Positions 1-11,700 of a stretch of 64,000 bases of DNA are shown in pieces. Every line of letters begins with the position of its first letter. Position 1 is the first letter of the stretch. Location of the stretch: assembly GCA_964017195.1 (NCBI GenBank), contig OZ024897.1, forward strand, positions 40,627,351 through 40,691,350, given 5' to 3'. The notes under the pieces are model-generated. The model was not told where the DNA came from, made no database searches, and saw nothing but the letters and a program-made list of their open reading frames with translations. The translations under genes and the position numbers were made by a program. Origin of the DNA: Siderastrea radians (Eukaryota; Cnidaria; Anthozoa; Scleractinia; Rhizangiidae).

Positions 1-20
1 ATAATTTATATGGTTGGGCA

Positions 21-1038
21 ATGAGCCAATATCTCCCTACTGGCGGTTTCAAATGGTTGACGGAAAAGCAGATTAATAAAATCAATTTAGCTCAGTATAA
101 TGAAGACAGTAATAAAGGATTGTTAATAGAAGTCAATTTAGAATACCCGAAAGAGTTGCACGATCTTCATAATGACTACCCATTAGCTGCTGAGAGAGTT
201 TGTGTAAACAATAACATGCTGTCTAAGTATTGTAAAAGAATAGCTGCAAAATATAATATATCGACAGGACTAGTACATAAATTAATTCCTACATTAAGCA
301 ATAAAGAAAAATATGTTCTGCATTATAGAAACCTGCAACTATATCTTGATCTTGGATTGAAAATAAACAAAGTCCATCGAGTGTTAGAATTCAATCAGTC
401 ACCTTGGCTCAAACAATACATCAACTTCAAAACGTACTCAAGCAAAAAATTCATTTGAAAAAGATTTCTTCAAACTTATGAATAACTCAGTGTTTGGAAA
501 GACAATGGAAAATTTACGAAAACGTGTTGATGTTCGACTTATCACAGATGAGAAGAAATTATTAAAAATGGTAAGTAAACCAACTTATGTAAGCAGTAAG
601 ATATTCAACGAGAATTTGGTAGCAGTTCATAAAATAAAAGAAACGCTCACTTTAAACAGGCCGGCATATGTAGGTATGTGTATTCTTGATCTGAGCAAGA
701 CATTAATGTATGATTTTCATTATAACTACATAAAAGAAAAGTATGGAAGCAAAGCCAAGCTGCTCTTCACTGACACAGACAGTCTGACATATGAGATTGA
801 AGCTGAAGATGTTTACCAAGACTTTTGGAATAACAAAGATCTATTCGACAACAGTGACTATCCTGAAAACTCACTTTATTTCGATAAGACAAACAAAAAG
901 GTAATCGGTAAATTCAAAGATGAAGCAGCTGGAATACCAATCATAGAATTCATAGGTTTGCGATCAAAAATGTATAGTTACATAAAAGACAACCAGAAAG
1001 TAGGAAAAACAGTAACCTGCGATCAGGCCGAATTTTAG
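21..1038 (+). pseudogene. Polinton/Maverick-type protein-primed DNA polymerase B, broken fragment
   Basis: Two adjacent reading frames (21-458 and 478-1038) read as consecutive parts of one family-B, protein-primed DNA polymerase of the Polinton/Maverick kind. The second carries the palm motif with DTDSL (about 778-792), the metal-binding motif C of family-B polymerases, preceded by the NSVFGKTMEN block typical of these enzymes. The frames differ, so a 1-base indel lies near 425-435. The piece enters from outside the left edge and stops near 1038, just before a sequence gap. No capsid, integrase or ATPase gene of the element is visible. Family identity is confident; the clade is inferred. It is a dead fragment as it stands. 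Confidence 0.85.
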
Positions 1039-1050
1039 CATCGCTCTCAT

Positions 1051-1073
1051 NNNNNNNNNNNNNNNNNNNNNNN
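1051..1073. other. assembly gap (23 N)
   Basis: A run of 23 undetermined bases. It directly follows the polymerase fragment, so the apparent end of that fragment may be an assembly effect. Confidence 1.
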
Positions 1074-2198
1074 AACGGCTCTTAAACCCTTTAAAAACTT
1101 CACTTACTCGGTTATGTTTCAGAACAGGGCAAGCTCTCCGCCGTGAAGAAAACGAAGCGATGAAGTCCTTTGAAGGCAGCTTTTGTAAATTGAGCTTTTC
1201 GCCTTCTACCAGTGCTCTTTTGAACTTTTTCTTTCCATTTATAGACATAAATTTTTTTGTCAAGTACTTCAGTACTCTCGTACAATCGTTTTGCTAAAGA
1301 AGTTTAAGCCTTTAAAGAAACCTCTTTTTCAAAAGCGACGCTGGTCATGCGTTTTCCCGCCAAGAAAAACGCCGGTTTCCCAAAAGCACCGCAAGATTTC
1401 CCGCCAAGAAAAGATGGCATTCTCTACCCCCCGTCGGGTTGTCTTGGGACTCTCCTCCCCCTCCCGCAGAGTCTGTGCGGACGGACGGACGTACGTACAG
1501 ATGGTCACGTGACTATTACGTCACAACCAAAATTTCTCGGATTGATAGGTTACCAAATTTGCTTGGCAATGAAGCTCCGCTGTCGGGCTTTGCCCGCAGG
1601 CTCCGCTAGTAAAAAAACGGCATATAAAAACCTAATTTTTAAGAAACCAGTTGGGCTAAGATTTCCATTTATACCCCTTTACACAAGAACCTGTTTTAGC
1701 CTAAAATTGAAAACAGGTTCTTATTTTATAACGTCCATTTAAAACTTAGAATTCATAAATAAAATAAAACTAACTCTAATGGGCAATGAAAATGAGCCAA
1801 ATCCCTTGAAATGTCATTTCAGATTCTTACATGTAGATACTAAACATAACTGTAACCGCACAAATAGTTACCTTTTTTCAGTGATAGAATGACAGTACTA
1901 CCATAAAACAATATCATCTAAGTCTTGAGTTTCATACTGTTTTCAGACTGTATTGGACCATATTCGAATATAACGGTTAGGATGTTCCATTGTAGCTTGG
2001 CATTTTCTTATGATTATATGCATATTTTATGCAAACAAAAGACAGTACCAATATTCTTCCAGCAACAAAAACACTTTTTCTTAAGAAAATAAGACCACGT
2101 GTAAGAACCTAAATGGCCTAATTTCGCAGTAAACACAAATTTTATAAGAACCTTTTGAGGTCAACTCGGAAAAGTGTAGGGTTTTTATGCGGGTTTTG
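1074..2198. other. no gene seen; dispersed-repeat-like DNA
   Basis: No coding region can be supported. There is a GC-richer patch near 1330-1520 with repeated 'CCCGCCAAGAAAA', and a perfect-looking hairpin at 1685-1722 (AAGAACCTGTTTT and its complement around a 12-base loop) of the kind found at MITE ends. Open frames here have no recognisable domain. Confidence 0.5.
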
Positions 2199-3800
2199 CA
2201 GAATCTAAAATTCTAGTTGACCAAAATAAATTTAATACAATTAATCCTTTCTCCAACGAGATTATTCACATTTATTGAGGACTGCAAGTTAACAGAAAGT
2301 AGTCTTTAAAAACCTTAGTTTGACAACGTGATTTGAGGAAATGTTCTCCTATACCCAAGAAAATCTTGTGGGTTATTTAAAACATCTCACCACAGTACTT
2401 AGATTATAAAAGGCGTTTAGAACTTTCACCACAATACCAGTTACATGTAAATATTTACGCCTCAAGGCTATCATATATGTAGCTGCGGTCAATGTGGCTT
2501 ACTTGATGTAATTATTGTTGATCTTCCTAAGAATTAAATATTCTTGCATCTTTTCTATCCCTCAATGCCAGCCTGACCGCGACACTTTACTAGTAGGTTC
2601 ATGACGTGTTGGAATGCAATATCTGCATGGCTGTTTGGCAGCTTTTCTTAAATGTGTTTACCTTTCTCGTAAGAATTTCTTGCCGAGCCTAATTTAACTG
2701 CTTTTTTATTAAATAATTCTTTGTTGAAATTTTATTTCTATTCTGTTTGGTGGCTGGTTATATTCAAAAGTGATCGTACACAAAGAAAATAGTACTGGAA
2801 TTTGTGGATACGCCTCAAGACTATCATATATGTAGCTGCGGTAAATGTGGCTTACTTGATGTAATTATTGTTGATCTTCCTAAGAATTAAATATTCTTGC
2901 ATCTTTTCTATCCCCCAGTGCCAGCCTGACCGCGACACTTTACTAGTAGGTTCATGACGTGTTGGAATGCAATATCTGCATGGCTGTTTGGCAGCTTTTC
3001 TTAAATGTGTTTACCTTTTTCGTAAGAATTCCTTGCCGAGCCTAATTTAAATGCTTTTTTAAAATAATTGTTTGTTGAAATTCTATTTCTATTCTGTTTG
3101 GTGGCTGGTTATATTCAAAAGTGATCGTACACAAAGAAAATAGTATTGGAATTTGGGGATACTTAAAAAGTGTTTCTGTTATATTGTACGTCAACAGTGA
3201 AAACATAAATTTGCAACCACTAACAAATAATTATTGACTAACCTTGGCTATTCACTTTTTCTATCTTGAAAAAGTAAAATGTTAGGGTAAGGAAAAGTAC
3301 GGACTTTTGCAAAAAAAACTCTGAAAAACATGATTTTAAGATTCAAACGTGCGTAAATAAACACAGTAATGTAAGTATATGTAAGTATCTTTCTCCAGCG
3401 CAATGTTGAGCCGTTTTTTGTTAGTTAAGGGGTATTATTCCTATCCAATATTGCCGATAGAATTATGATGGTATTAAAACGTTCCGTTTCAAACACGCAA
3501 AATTGAGCAAAGTGTCCTCGACTGCAAATTAGAAATTGTTACCTCAGAAACAGGCTACTTAATTAGTCAGTTCCTCTTCTCGCACTGATATATTTCGACT
3601 TCTTTTGGGTAGAAAAGCAAAGAGTTTACATGTAGCTGAAATACGTTCCTGAAGTGATTAATATTGCAATAGTAAAAATTAACTCCATCATTGTTATTGC
3701 ACGTCATTCAGTTGCACATCTATTGTGCGTAGTTATCTACTGTTACCGACTATTACTCGTATTGTGCGATAACAGTGTTGCAGGTGGGGGTGAGGCGTAA
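2199..3800. repeat. segmental duplication, copy A (partner 6967-8203)
   Basis: This block runs parallel to 6967-8203 in the same orientation. Matching landmarks are the opening 'GCAGAATCTAAAATTCTAG', the 'GACCGCGACACTTTACTA' stretch, 'CAGCGCAATGTTGAGCCG', and the closing 'GTGCGATAACAGTGTTGC'. Copy A is longer because it contains an internal 353-bp tandem duplication. No coding sequence is visible. Copy B ends about 550 bases before the first galaxin-like gene. Confidence 0.85.
2457..3167. repeat. 353-bp tandem duplication inside copy A
   Basis: The unit starting 'ACGCCTCAAGG' at 2457 recurs from 2810 ('ACGCCTCAAGA') with few differences, giving two adjacent copies of about 353 bp. The partner block at 6967-8203 has only one diverged copy, so this duplication followed the larger one. 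Confidence 0.85.
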
Positions 3801-4379
3801 TTTGCCTTGAAGAAATGCATCCAAATTAAAATAATCTTCCAGGAGCTTTTACTATCACCAAAGTATTTCTTTAATACCATTATCCTTTGAATTGATATCA
3901 TCGATTCAATGTCGTGTATACGCACCCTACGCTTAATTTTATCGTTGCCCTGCCGGCAAATAAAGCTATAGATCAATATATTTTCTTAATAAGGTCGTCT
4001 TAGATTGGAACTAGCGCCGCTTTCCTGGTATGAAAAAGGTCTTTTCGGTTTGAATTCTTCCCAGTAAGGTAAGGTCTCTCCACTTTCGCATATTAAGTGT
4101 TCTTCGAACCGATTTAAAGATGGAATCAAAGTTGGCCTTCTTTCTTGATAATTCGTGCTAGTCGAAATAAATGCCTAATACTGATTGATGTCACGATTGT
4201 ATGATTGAATTCTTCCTACAAAAGTCGTTTCGAACCAATAGCAAATAGCTGTGTTCTATCCTTGCTAACCCGCAGACCAGAATATCTAGCAAATACCTCT
4301 GTCAAGAGACGTAAATAAATTAATTGGTGATAAGAATGTTTGTCTTCAGTGTAACGTTTGCAGTTGCGAAAAGAAGGCC
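3801..4379. other. no feature seen
   Basis: AT-rich sequence with no supported coding region, RNA gene or repeat. Confidence 0.5.
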
Positions 4380-4392
4380 TGAAAAAAATTCA

Positions 4393-4465
4393 GGCAAGTA
4401 CGGGATTCGAACCCTTGACCTCTGCGATACCGGTGCAGCGCTCTAACCAATTGAGCTAACAAGCC
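4393..4465 (-). repeat. tRNA-derived SINE head (Thr-GGT-like)
   Basis: Read on the minus strand, this 73-base stretch folds as a tRNA: acceptor GGCTTGT pairs with ACAAGCC (decayed on this copy), then D arm, anticodon arm and a T loop TTCGAAT. The 7-base anticodon loop CCGGTAT puts GGT (Thr) at positions 34-36 but has C instead of the usual U33. Repetition across the window with a shared tail marks it as a SINE head rather than a working tRNA gene. Confidence 0.75.
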
Positions 4466-4597
4466 GACTGGGAGCTGGTCATTTAGTTGGTTCGTTATAA
4501 ACCCGTGAAGGATTTTATATGATAGTCATAGATTCATTATTTCATCTTCATCCTCCACAGGTCTATAACTAAACGACTAAATGCCCAGCTCCAAGTT

Positions 4598-4670
4598 GGC
4601 TTGTTAGTTCAAATGGTTAGAGCGCTGCACCGGTATCGCAGAGATCAAGGGCTCGAATCCCGTACAAGCC
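4598..4670 (+). repeat. tRNA-derived SINE head, opposite-strand partner
   Basis: Same tRNA-like body as the minus-strand copy 130 bases upstream, followed by the family tail with 'TCAGGCTTTCTTTTCGCAAC'. The two copies face away from a shared AT-rich centre, making a large imperfect palindrome from about 4380 to 4700. Confidence 0.75.
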
Positions 4671-4929
4671 TGAATTTTTCAGGCTTTCTTTTCGCAACTA
4701 CAGTAATTGCATCTATAACTGCGATAGTCTTCTTTACATTTAATTCTTTAAACGGCTCTTCTAATACATGATATTCATATATTCATTATTTCAATGTTCG
4801 CCTTGTAAGAAACAAGTCATATCATAAGCAGGTGCTGTCTATTATATACTGTTCGATTCAAGGTGGTTCTTACATTTGAGTTTATATAGAACAGTACATT
4901 CATGTAGTGTTTTTTATTGTTATTAAATG

Positions 4930-5345
4930 GTTCCAGCTAGTGATGGATGAAAGCGTAAGGTGTGTTCAATCAGCGCTTTCATTCTGCTTTTCAAAGTGGT
5001 TCTGAGTTTTGAGTCCCTGCATCAAATTCTAAAGCTTGATTTTCACCATTCAAATGTAAACTACTGAGCTGTGAGCTCTAGCTGTACAAGTTGACTCTAA
5101 CTTTTGAGTCTGTGTATGAAACTCTAAGGTGTGATTATAAACATTCAAGTGGAAACTACTGAGCAGTCATTTCCTGTGCTGACGTTTATTCGCTGCTGTA
5201 CAAGGTGACTCCAACTTTTGAGTCTGTGTGTGAAGCGCTAAGGTGTGATAATAAACATTCAAGTGGAAACTATTAAGCAGTACTTTCCTGTTGTAAAGCA
5301 TCAGTATGCAGTACAAAATGGTTCTAACTTTTAAGCTTGAGGATA
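4930..5345. repeat. degenerate satellite with ~110-bp period
   Basis: At least three units share 'CATTCAAGTGGAAACTA', 'GAGCAGTACTTTCCTG', 'GCTGTACAAGGTG' and 'CTAACTTTTGAGTCTGTG'. The same motifs return at 21480-21800 and singly near 22830, so this is a dispersed satellite-like family. Confidence 0.75.
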
Positions 5346-5705
5346 TTACCCCAAACTGGTATGACCTGATGAAATGAAAGCTTTAAAATTGATACCAACC
5401 GATCACATACAACTGTGCTGCAGGTTCGGGATATCACTCAAACGTCCCAAATAAACTTTTTTATTCGCTGAAAAATCAACAGACTTGTTCTTAAGTGCTT
5501 ACGTGATTTCTGCCGATCTCATTATTTTTAGTTTTTTTTCTGGTTTGCTCTCGTGGCGAATTTAAGACGCGTGAACTAAATTTTCTCATTTTGATCGACA
5601 TCGAATCAATGCTTACAATTTATTGTAATTTTACTTTATTTTAGCCATATAACTTGATGTGAGGGGGAATTATATTGATCAATTCGTCATGAAAATTGCG
5701 CAATA
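5346..5705. other. no feature seen
   Basis: AT-rich stretch without supported coding or RNA features. Confidence 0.5.
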
Positions 5706-5900
5706 TTTAACAAATAAAAAAGCCAAAACTCTGCTTTGTTCTGTGATAAAGCAAGCAAGGAAGTGACGAGAGCACGAAAGAAATGTAGGGTGTACACGAG
5801 CCGCAGGCGAGTGCTTCTCCCTACTTCTTGAGTGCTCGCGTCACTTCCTTGCATGCTTTATCACAGAACAAAGCACGGTATTGGCTTTTTTAACTGTTTT
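5706..5900. repeat. palindromic fold-back MITE
   Basis: Arms of about 65 bases face each other: 'TTTGTTCTGTGATAAAGCA' near 5737 and its complement near 5858, plus matching 'GGAAGTGACG' and 'CGTCACTTCC'. The loop holds 'CGAGCCGCAGGCGAGTGC'. No coding capacity. This form is typical of non-autonomous fold-back elements. Confidence 0.8.
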
Positions 5901-6966
5901 ATATTATGGCTTTGCTCACATTTGTAAAGACATTGGCTTCAATTTGCAAGGAAACAAGTTTTATTCATAGGTTGCAAGCGCGTGCAGGAACGGTTTTCAG
6001 CAGGGCGGGAAAAGGTTGGCACCTTTTTCCGCCCTGGTTTTCAGCTTGCCAGCGCGCGCAGAATGTCGTCACGGGTTACTGCGTGCATCTGTATACTCTG
6101 ATAAGGCACACTGTTTTAGCTAATCAGAGCGCGCGTTCTATCGAAACTTTATTACTGATAAAAGTTAATAAATTATTATTACAAAGTAGTCGAAGATAGC
6201 TGTATCATTCTGTGAACACCCAGACCTTGTGACGGCCGCCCATAATAATCAACGTTTGACTAGATAGAGCAAATAACATTTAGATGTAACTAAACACGTC
6301 ACACAAATAAAATTTCTAGGCTTCCCGAGAATAGTACCTCGGACGAAAACGTGATAGGTTTGCTTAGGAAAATCGAATCTCGATCTTTGTATTTCTGTCT
6401 TCTAAAGTAGCAAAAGTCTAAAGTTAGTTAAAGAAGTGACAACAATCCGGAAAAACATGAATTAAACAATTAATTAACTCTGTTATTACAAATGTTTTTA
6501 TAGATTTCATACATATTTTGTCAGATGGTCTTAAATGTTACTTACACTTATGGGTTTTTCATATTAGTACTTTTATGCTAGTTTACGCAGATAAAATGAA
6601 TGTATATTTTACCGATCAACACAAATCAGCTTGAAAACTCCGCCACGTAAACATCAATTGAGAAGCTCTCTCCAACTCACTGTAAAGCAGCATTTAAGTA
6701 AATATCCAAACTGCAAACTGCAAACTTACCAGAGAAACACAAACTCGCAGTTAGTCAGCTTGTTAAAACGCGCGTAAACGACATCAACTTTACGGCAAAT
6801 TTAAACTTTTTACGTCAGACCAGTCAACAGCCCAGAGATTTGTTTCTCTTAACAAGATGCAGTCAAAACTAGTTACTGCAATGATAGTCTGTAATTCCCT
6901 TGTCGTAACAGAACACACACGGGAGGATTTCGCATATTAGCCAGTGGGCCGCTCTATAGGAACACT
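5901..6966. other. no feature seen
   Basis: A short open frame (5906-6199) has no recognisable domain. The rest is AT-rich with no supported feature. Confidence 0.5.
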
Positions 6967-8203
6967 TCGCAGAATCTAAAATTCTAGTTGACCAAAATAG
7001 AATTAATGCAATTAATCCGTTCTCCAACGACATTCTTTATTAAGGATTAAAAATTAACAGAAAGTAGCTTTTAAAAAGCCCTAGTTTGGCAACGTGATTT
7101 GAGGAAATATTCTCCTATACCCGAGAAAACTTTTCACAGAAAATCTGTGAGTTATCCAAAACATCTCACCACATTATTTAAATCTTAAAAGGCATTTGAA
7201 AGTTTCACCACAATATCAGTTCCATTTAAAAATCTGCGCTTCAAGCTTATCAAGGTTAGCTGTGGTACATGTGGCTTAGCTCTTGATATGATTATTGTTG
7301 ATCTTCCTGAGAAAAATTCTGGCACTCTTGCTCATCCCTCAATGATATCAATACCAGCCTGACCGCGACACTTTACTAATAAGTTCATGTCGTATTGGAA
7401 TGCAATATCTGTATGGCTGTTTGGCAGCTTTCTTAAATGTGCTTACGTTTTTCGTAAGAATTTCTTGCTAATTTAAATGCTAATTTAAATGCTCTTTTCT
7501 TTAAATAATTGTTTGTTGAAATTATATTTCTATTCTGTTTGGTCAAAAGTGATCGTACGCAAAGAAAATAGCATTGGAATTTGGGGATACTACTATACGT
7601 CAACAGTGAAAATATCAGTTTGCAACCACTAACAACTAATAATTAACTATCCCTGTCCCTTCACTATTTCTATCTTGAAAGAGTAAACTGTTAGAGTAAG
7701 GAAAAGTACGCACTTTTGCAAAAAATTCTGAAAAACATGATTTGAGGATTAAAACACAGTGATGTAAGTATATGTAAGTATCTTTCTCCAGCGCAATGTT
7801 GAGCCGTTTTTTGTTAGTTAAGGGGTTTTATTCCTACCCAATATTGTCAATAGAATATCGCAGTCCTGGAACATACCAAAGCTATTAAAACGTTCCGTTT
7901 CAAACACGCAAAAATGAACAAAGTGTCCTTGACTGCAAATTAGAGATTGTTACCTCAGAAACAGGCTACGTACTTAGTCAGTTTCCTTCTCACACTGATA
8001 TATTTCAACTTGTTTTGGGTAGAAAAACAAAGAGTTTACATGCAGCTGAAATACGTTCCTCGGGTGATTAATATTGCAATAGTAAAAATTAGCTCCGTTA
8101 TTGTTATTGCACGTCATTGTACATTTATTGTGCGTAATTGTCTACTGTTATCGACTGATACTGATATTGTGCGATAACAGTGTTGCGGATGGAGATGGGG
8201 CGT
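6967..8203. repeat. segmental duplication, copy B (partner 2199-3800)
   Basis: Direct-orientation partner of 2199-3800, diverged by scattered substitutions and small indels. It lies upstream of the first galaxin-like gene, so it may hold distal regulatory sequence of that gene. Nothing in it reads as protein. Confidence 0.85.
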
Positions 8204-8704
8204 AATTTTCCCATTACTGTTAATTCTATGAAATGGATAAGAGGTCACACGTTTAACATTCGTCAATATAGGCAGCCACAAAATTCCCCAACGAAGTCCC
8301 AATATTAACGAAGGTTTTGTCCTTGACTGTAAGACATGGAATGTGACCTTATCCTATACACATTCCCAAAGAATAAAAATGCGTTAAACCCCTAACAGTT
8401 GTTCGTAATCCGTCGATTTTGTTTTTAGCTGTTAGATCGTCCTTTAAAGTAACGCCGTCAAATTAAAGGAATAATAGTAAAAACATTCTCCCCTTTTATG
8501 AGCAATTCTTTTTTCTTACACGTGTTTTGTTCCATAAATCGGTAGAAAGTGCGTAACATCTTAGCATTATTTTGCCCCTTATAATTTGCGTCAGTTCTCT
8601 TAAGATTGATGTCTGTTTTTAACTTTTCAAGTGGTTGTTCATTTCGCCTGTCATTGTCAAAACAAACTTTAGTGCATTCCGGCATGTTTTCCGTTTTATT
8701 TTGT
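8204..8704. other. upstream region of galaxin-like gene 1
   Basis: About 500 bases with no coding region. It probably contains the proximal promoter of the following gene, but no binding site other than the TATA box can be named. Confidence 0.4.
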
Positions 8705-8711
8705 TATAAAA
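8705..8711 (+). promoter_or_regulatory. TATA box of galaxin-like gene 1
   Basis: TATAAAA starting 49 bases before the ATG at 8754. Equivalent boxes sit 51 and 46 bases before the ATG of the two paralogs. With a normal 25-30-base TATA-to-start spacing, the 5' UTR would be only about 20 bases. Confidence 0.75.
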
Positions 8712-8753
8712 GGTGGTTCTGAATCCAGTGGGCACAGAGAATCCAGAGCAGGC

Positions 8754-11700
8754 ATGGCGTGTGTTGCCAAAGGAATCGCTGTGCTGCTCGCAGTGTTTGC
8801 CGTTATAAATGCGGAATCTTTTGTAGGAAAACTTTCCTCTGATGAAGATAAGCCAAACAATCTCGACAATGCAGCTAATCCAGAAGATTTAGCAGTTAAC
8901 TCTGCAAAGGAAGACAACGATGAATATGCCGTTGAACTTAAAGAGGAAACGAAAGGTAGGTAAACCTTCTCAACCCTCTTACACCCAGAGATAAACCTTG
9001 CGTAAAGAAACACCATTCTAACTTTTAAAACTGTAAATGAAATCGTAATAATAATAAACCCTGACTATTCAAATAAAAGTTATCATGCAGTCCAGTCATT
9101 TGTAACCGCTTGTTTTCTAAAGTGGTTTGCAAAATGAAAGTTGACGATTGAAAATTTCCGATTTTTTAATTTTTATTTTAGGCCCTCTTGGGTTGGACAG
9201 TTAAAGCTTATACTACATGTATTATCTTCCTGAGGTATCTCAGTTAACGAACTAATTAACGCTTATTTGCTTTCAGTTACCATTACTACAAATTCGTTTC
9301 TTCCTTAAACTTCGTCTTCATTTGTTTGGTTTTTAAATTTTGTTTTCACTCTTTCAAAAAAACCCAAACCCAGCAATCAATAACAATCAATATTATATCG
9401 ATATCCTTCATATACAATAATGGGTTATCTCATTTTGTTTCTTTTTTTACCAGAGGACACGGAAAACCAGGAAGATCAACAAAACGCTATGCAAGAGGAT
9501 AATACTGACGTTTCTGATGAATATAAGTTAGGTATGAAGTAGTGTGTCAATGAGATCCCCGACTAACAAACCTCTAAAGGCACATAGCAGATTGCAGTTT
9601 GAAGAAAATGCCTGGGCAGTTAGGAAAACATGACCTTTTATTTTTCATTAAAGAATCTTGCGTTTACGTTTTTATACCCAAGTGATTATTTGCACGGAAT
9701 TAAACAATTGAGATTATTTCCGTCAGTATTTTAAAAGGATTAAGAAGATTTCATATTTCTCTCAAGTAGAAGACGAAGAAGAAGAACAGGAAGATTATCC
9801 TGATGAACCGGTTGAACAGGAAACCGCTGCCGGTGCTGAGGAAAACAACCTAGGTATTGGCATTTTTGATAAATCTTTACTCCAAAGAATCAGACATGTC
9901 TATGGGCGCTTTCCAGAAAACATTATTTAATGTCGCAGCAAACCAATTTACAGAAATATTATTACCGACTCCCTCTCTCTCGCAGTATTTCATAAACATT
10001 TCATCTTTCTCTTAAACAGAAGACAAAGAAGAGGATGAACAACAAGATTACCCTGGAAATGATGAAGCCGTTCAGCAAGACGCTAAAGAAAATAAACAAG
10101 GTATTGACAGTTTCAAAGAACAATCATCTGGTGTCATCATCTGGTGTCATCATCTGGTGTCATCAGTCATTCAGCCAAAAAGGTACAATTCGGGCAGCGA
10201 AATCAACCAGAACAGAAATTTTTAGTAAAACTCTGTTCCATTTCTGAACTATTGGAGCACAAAACAAGTGAATGGAAAAAGCCTCTTTTAAGATGAACGC
10301 ATTTCATCAGAAAACTCTTGGCTGACTGAAGAGCGCGCACATTTAGACACAAAAAATTATCACTTTACGATCCACCATATCTCTCTCATTGATCAAATTA
10401 CGCCAATATACCAGGTTCTTCCAATCTAGTGACCAACTCTGAATATCCACCAAATCCATTTTAACAAAAATTAAAGAACATGCATCACTCAACGAAGTCT
10501 TAGTCTAACTCTAAGTTATTGGGTTAATGAAGGAGTCTTGGTATAAAAACAACATCCCAGCTGGGCTGAAAAACAATCTATTCGACAGAGTTTTTGTGGA
10601 ACATTTTTTTCTGTCTTTCTGTCTTCAAAAAAGGACTAAAACATAGTTTTACCTTGCTCTATCTGCAATATCACTTGCTTTCACAAGTTGGTTAGTGTCT
10701 ACATAGTGTTAATTTCGTGTATCAGAAAAAGTCCCCGCTAATGATCTTGTTAAAGGTTTTATACAAAAGGAGCAAAATCATAGTAGCAAAGCCCTTTAAC
10801 TTTGTGCCGGTCTTGAAACACATTATTGTAAATAAAATTATACAATGTTTGTTTTAAAGGAGATAGCAAAGAAGACAAAGATGAGGGTGAACAAAAAGAT
10901 CCTGAGCAAGATGAAGCCCTTGAAGACGAGGAAGTCACTGAGTTTAATGATAATTCAGGTACAAAACCATCGAATTCATATATATGAAGAGAATAGTAAA
11001 GTTCATATAATTTACCTCATTTTGTTGTTCAAAAGAAAGCAAAAATGAACAAATAATGCTTTCAAAGCCACGTTAGTAGAACACCTCTGCAACACCAGTG
11101 ACCATACTTCTGAACCACCTCTCCAGGCTATACAGATTCCCCAATTTCAAGTTATGAACATTTTTTTTGCTATTTTCGAAGGGATTTGTTGTCCTTACAG
11201 TCGCATGATTCAGATGATTATAATCAGTCTAGAGAAGGATAAAAAGCGTCCTCTAACCGCGAGAAGGCAAATGGAATGCAATTCATTGAGCAGAATAAGG
11301 TGGAATGCGTGTTAGTACAATTCACTGCCTCAAAAACCAAAGGGTTACATTCTTATTTCTTTCTGCAATGACCTTTATTTTCAGTTACTTGGTAGCCCTT
11401 ATCACGCCACTTGTTTTCCCAGGAAACCTCTTATAGAATTATGTTGACAAAACAATACAAACATAAGACCATCAAATGTAAACAAAACTACACCAAACAC
11501 AATAACATCAACCAAGAGATAGATGGAAATTACTCACATGAGGCTTCACTCAGTTAAATGTTCAGCATGTACATATAGTTACTTACCAAAACAGACACTT
11601 TTTTATGGGGCAAACTGCAAAATTAAAATGCATAAATCATGCCTGATAAATTGAGCCTCACCCATAAATTTCTTTACTTCCATTTCTCAGAATCAAGCCA

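Noticed and set aside
4393..4670. Two functional tRNA-Thr genes
   Set aside because: Shared tails, inverted pairing, several copies in the window and C at position 33 indicate SINE heads.
5906..6199. 97-codon frame after the fold-back element
   Set aside because: No domain, no splice or promoter context; begins at the edge of a repeat.
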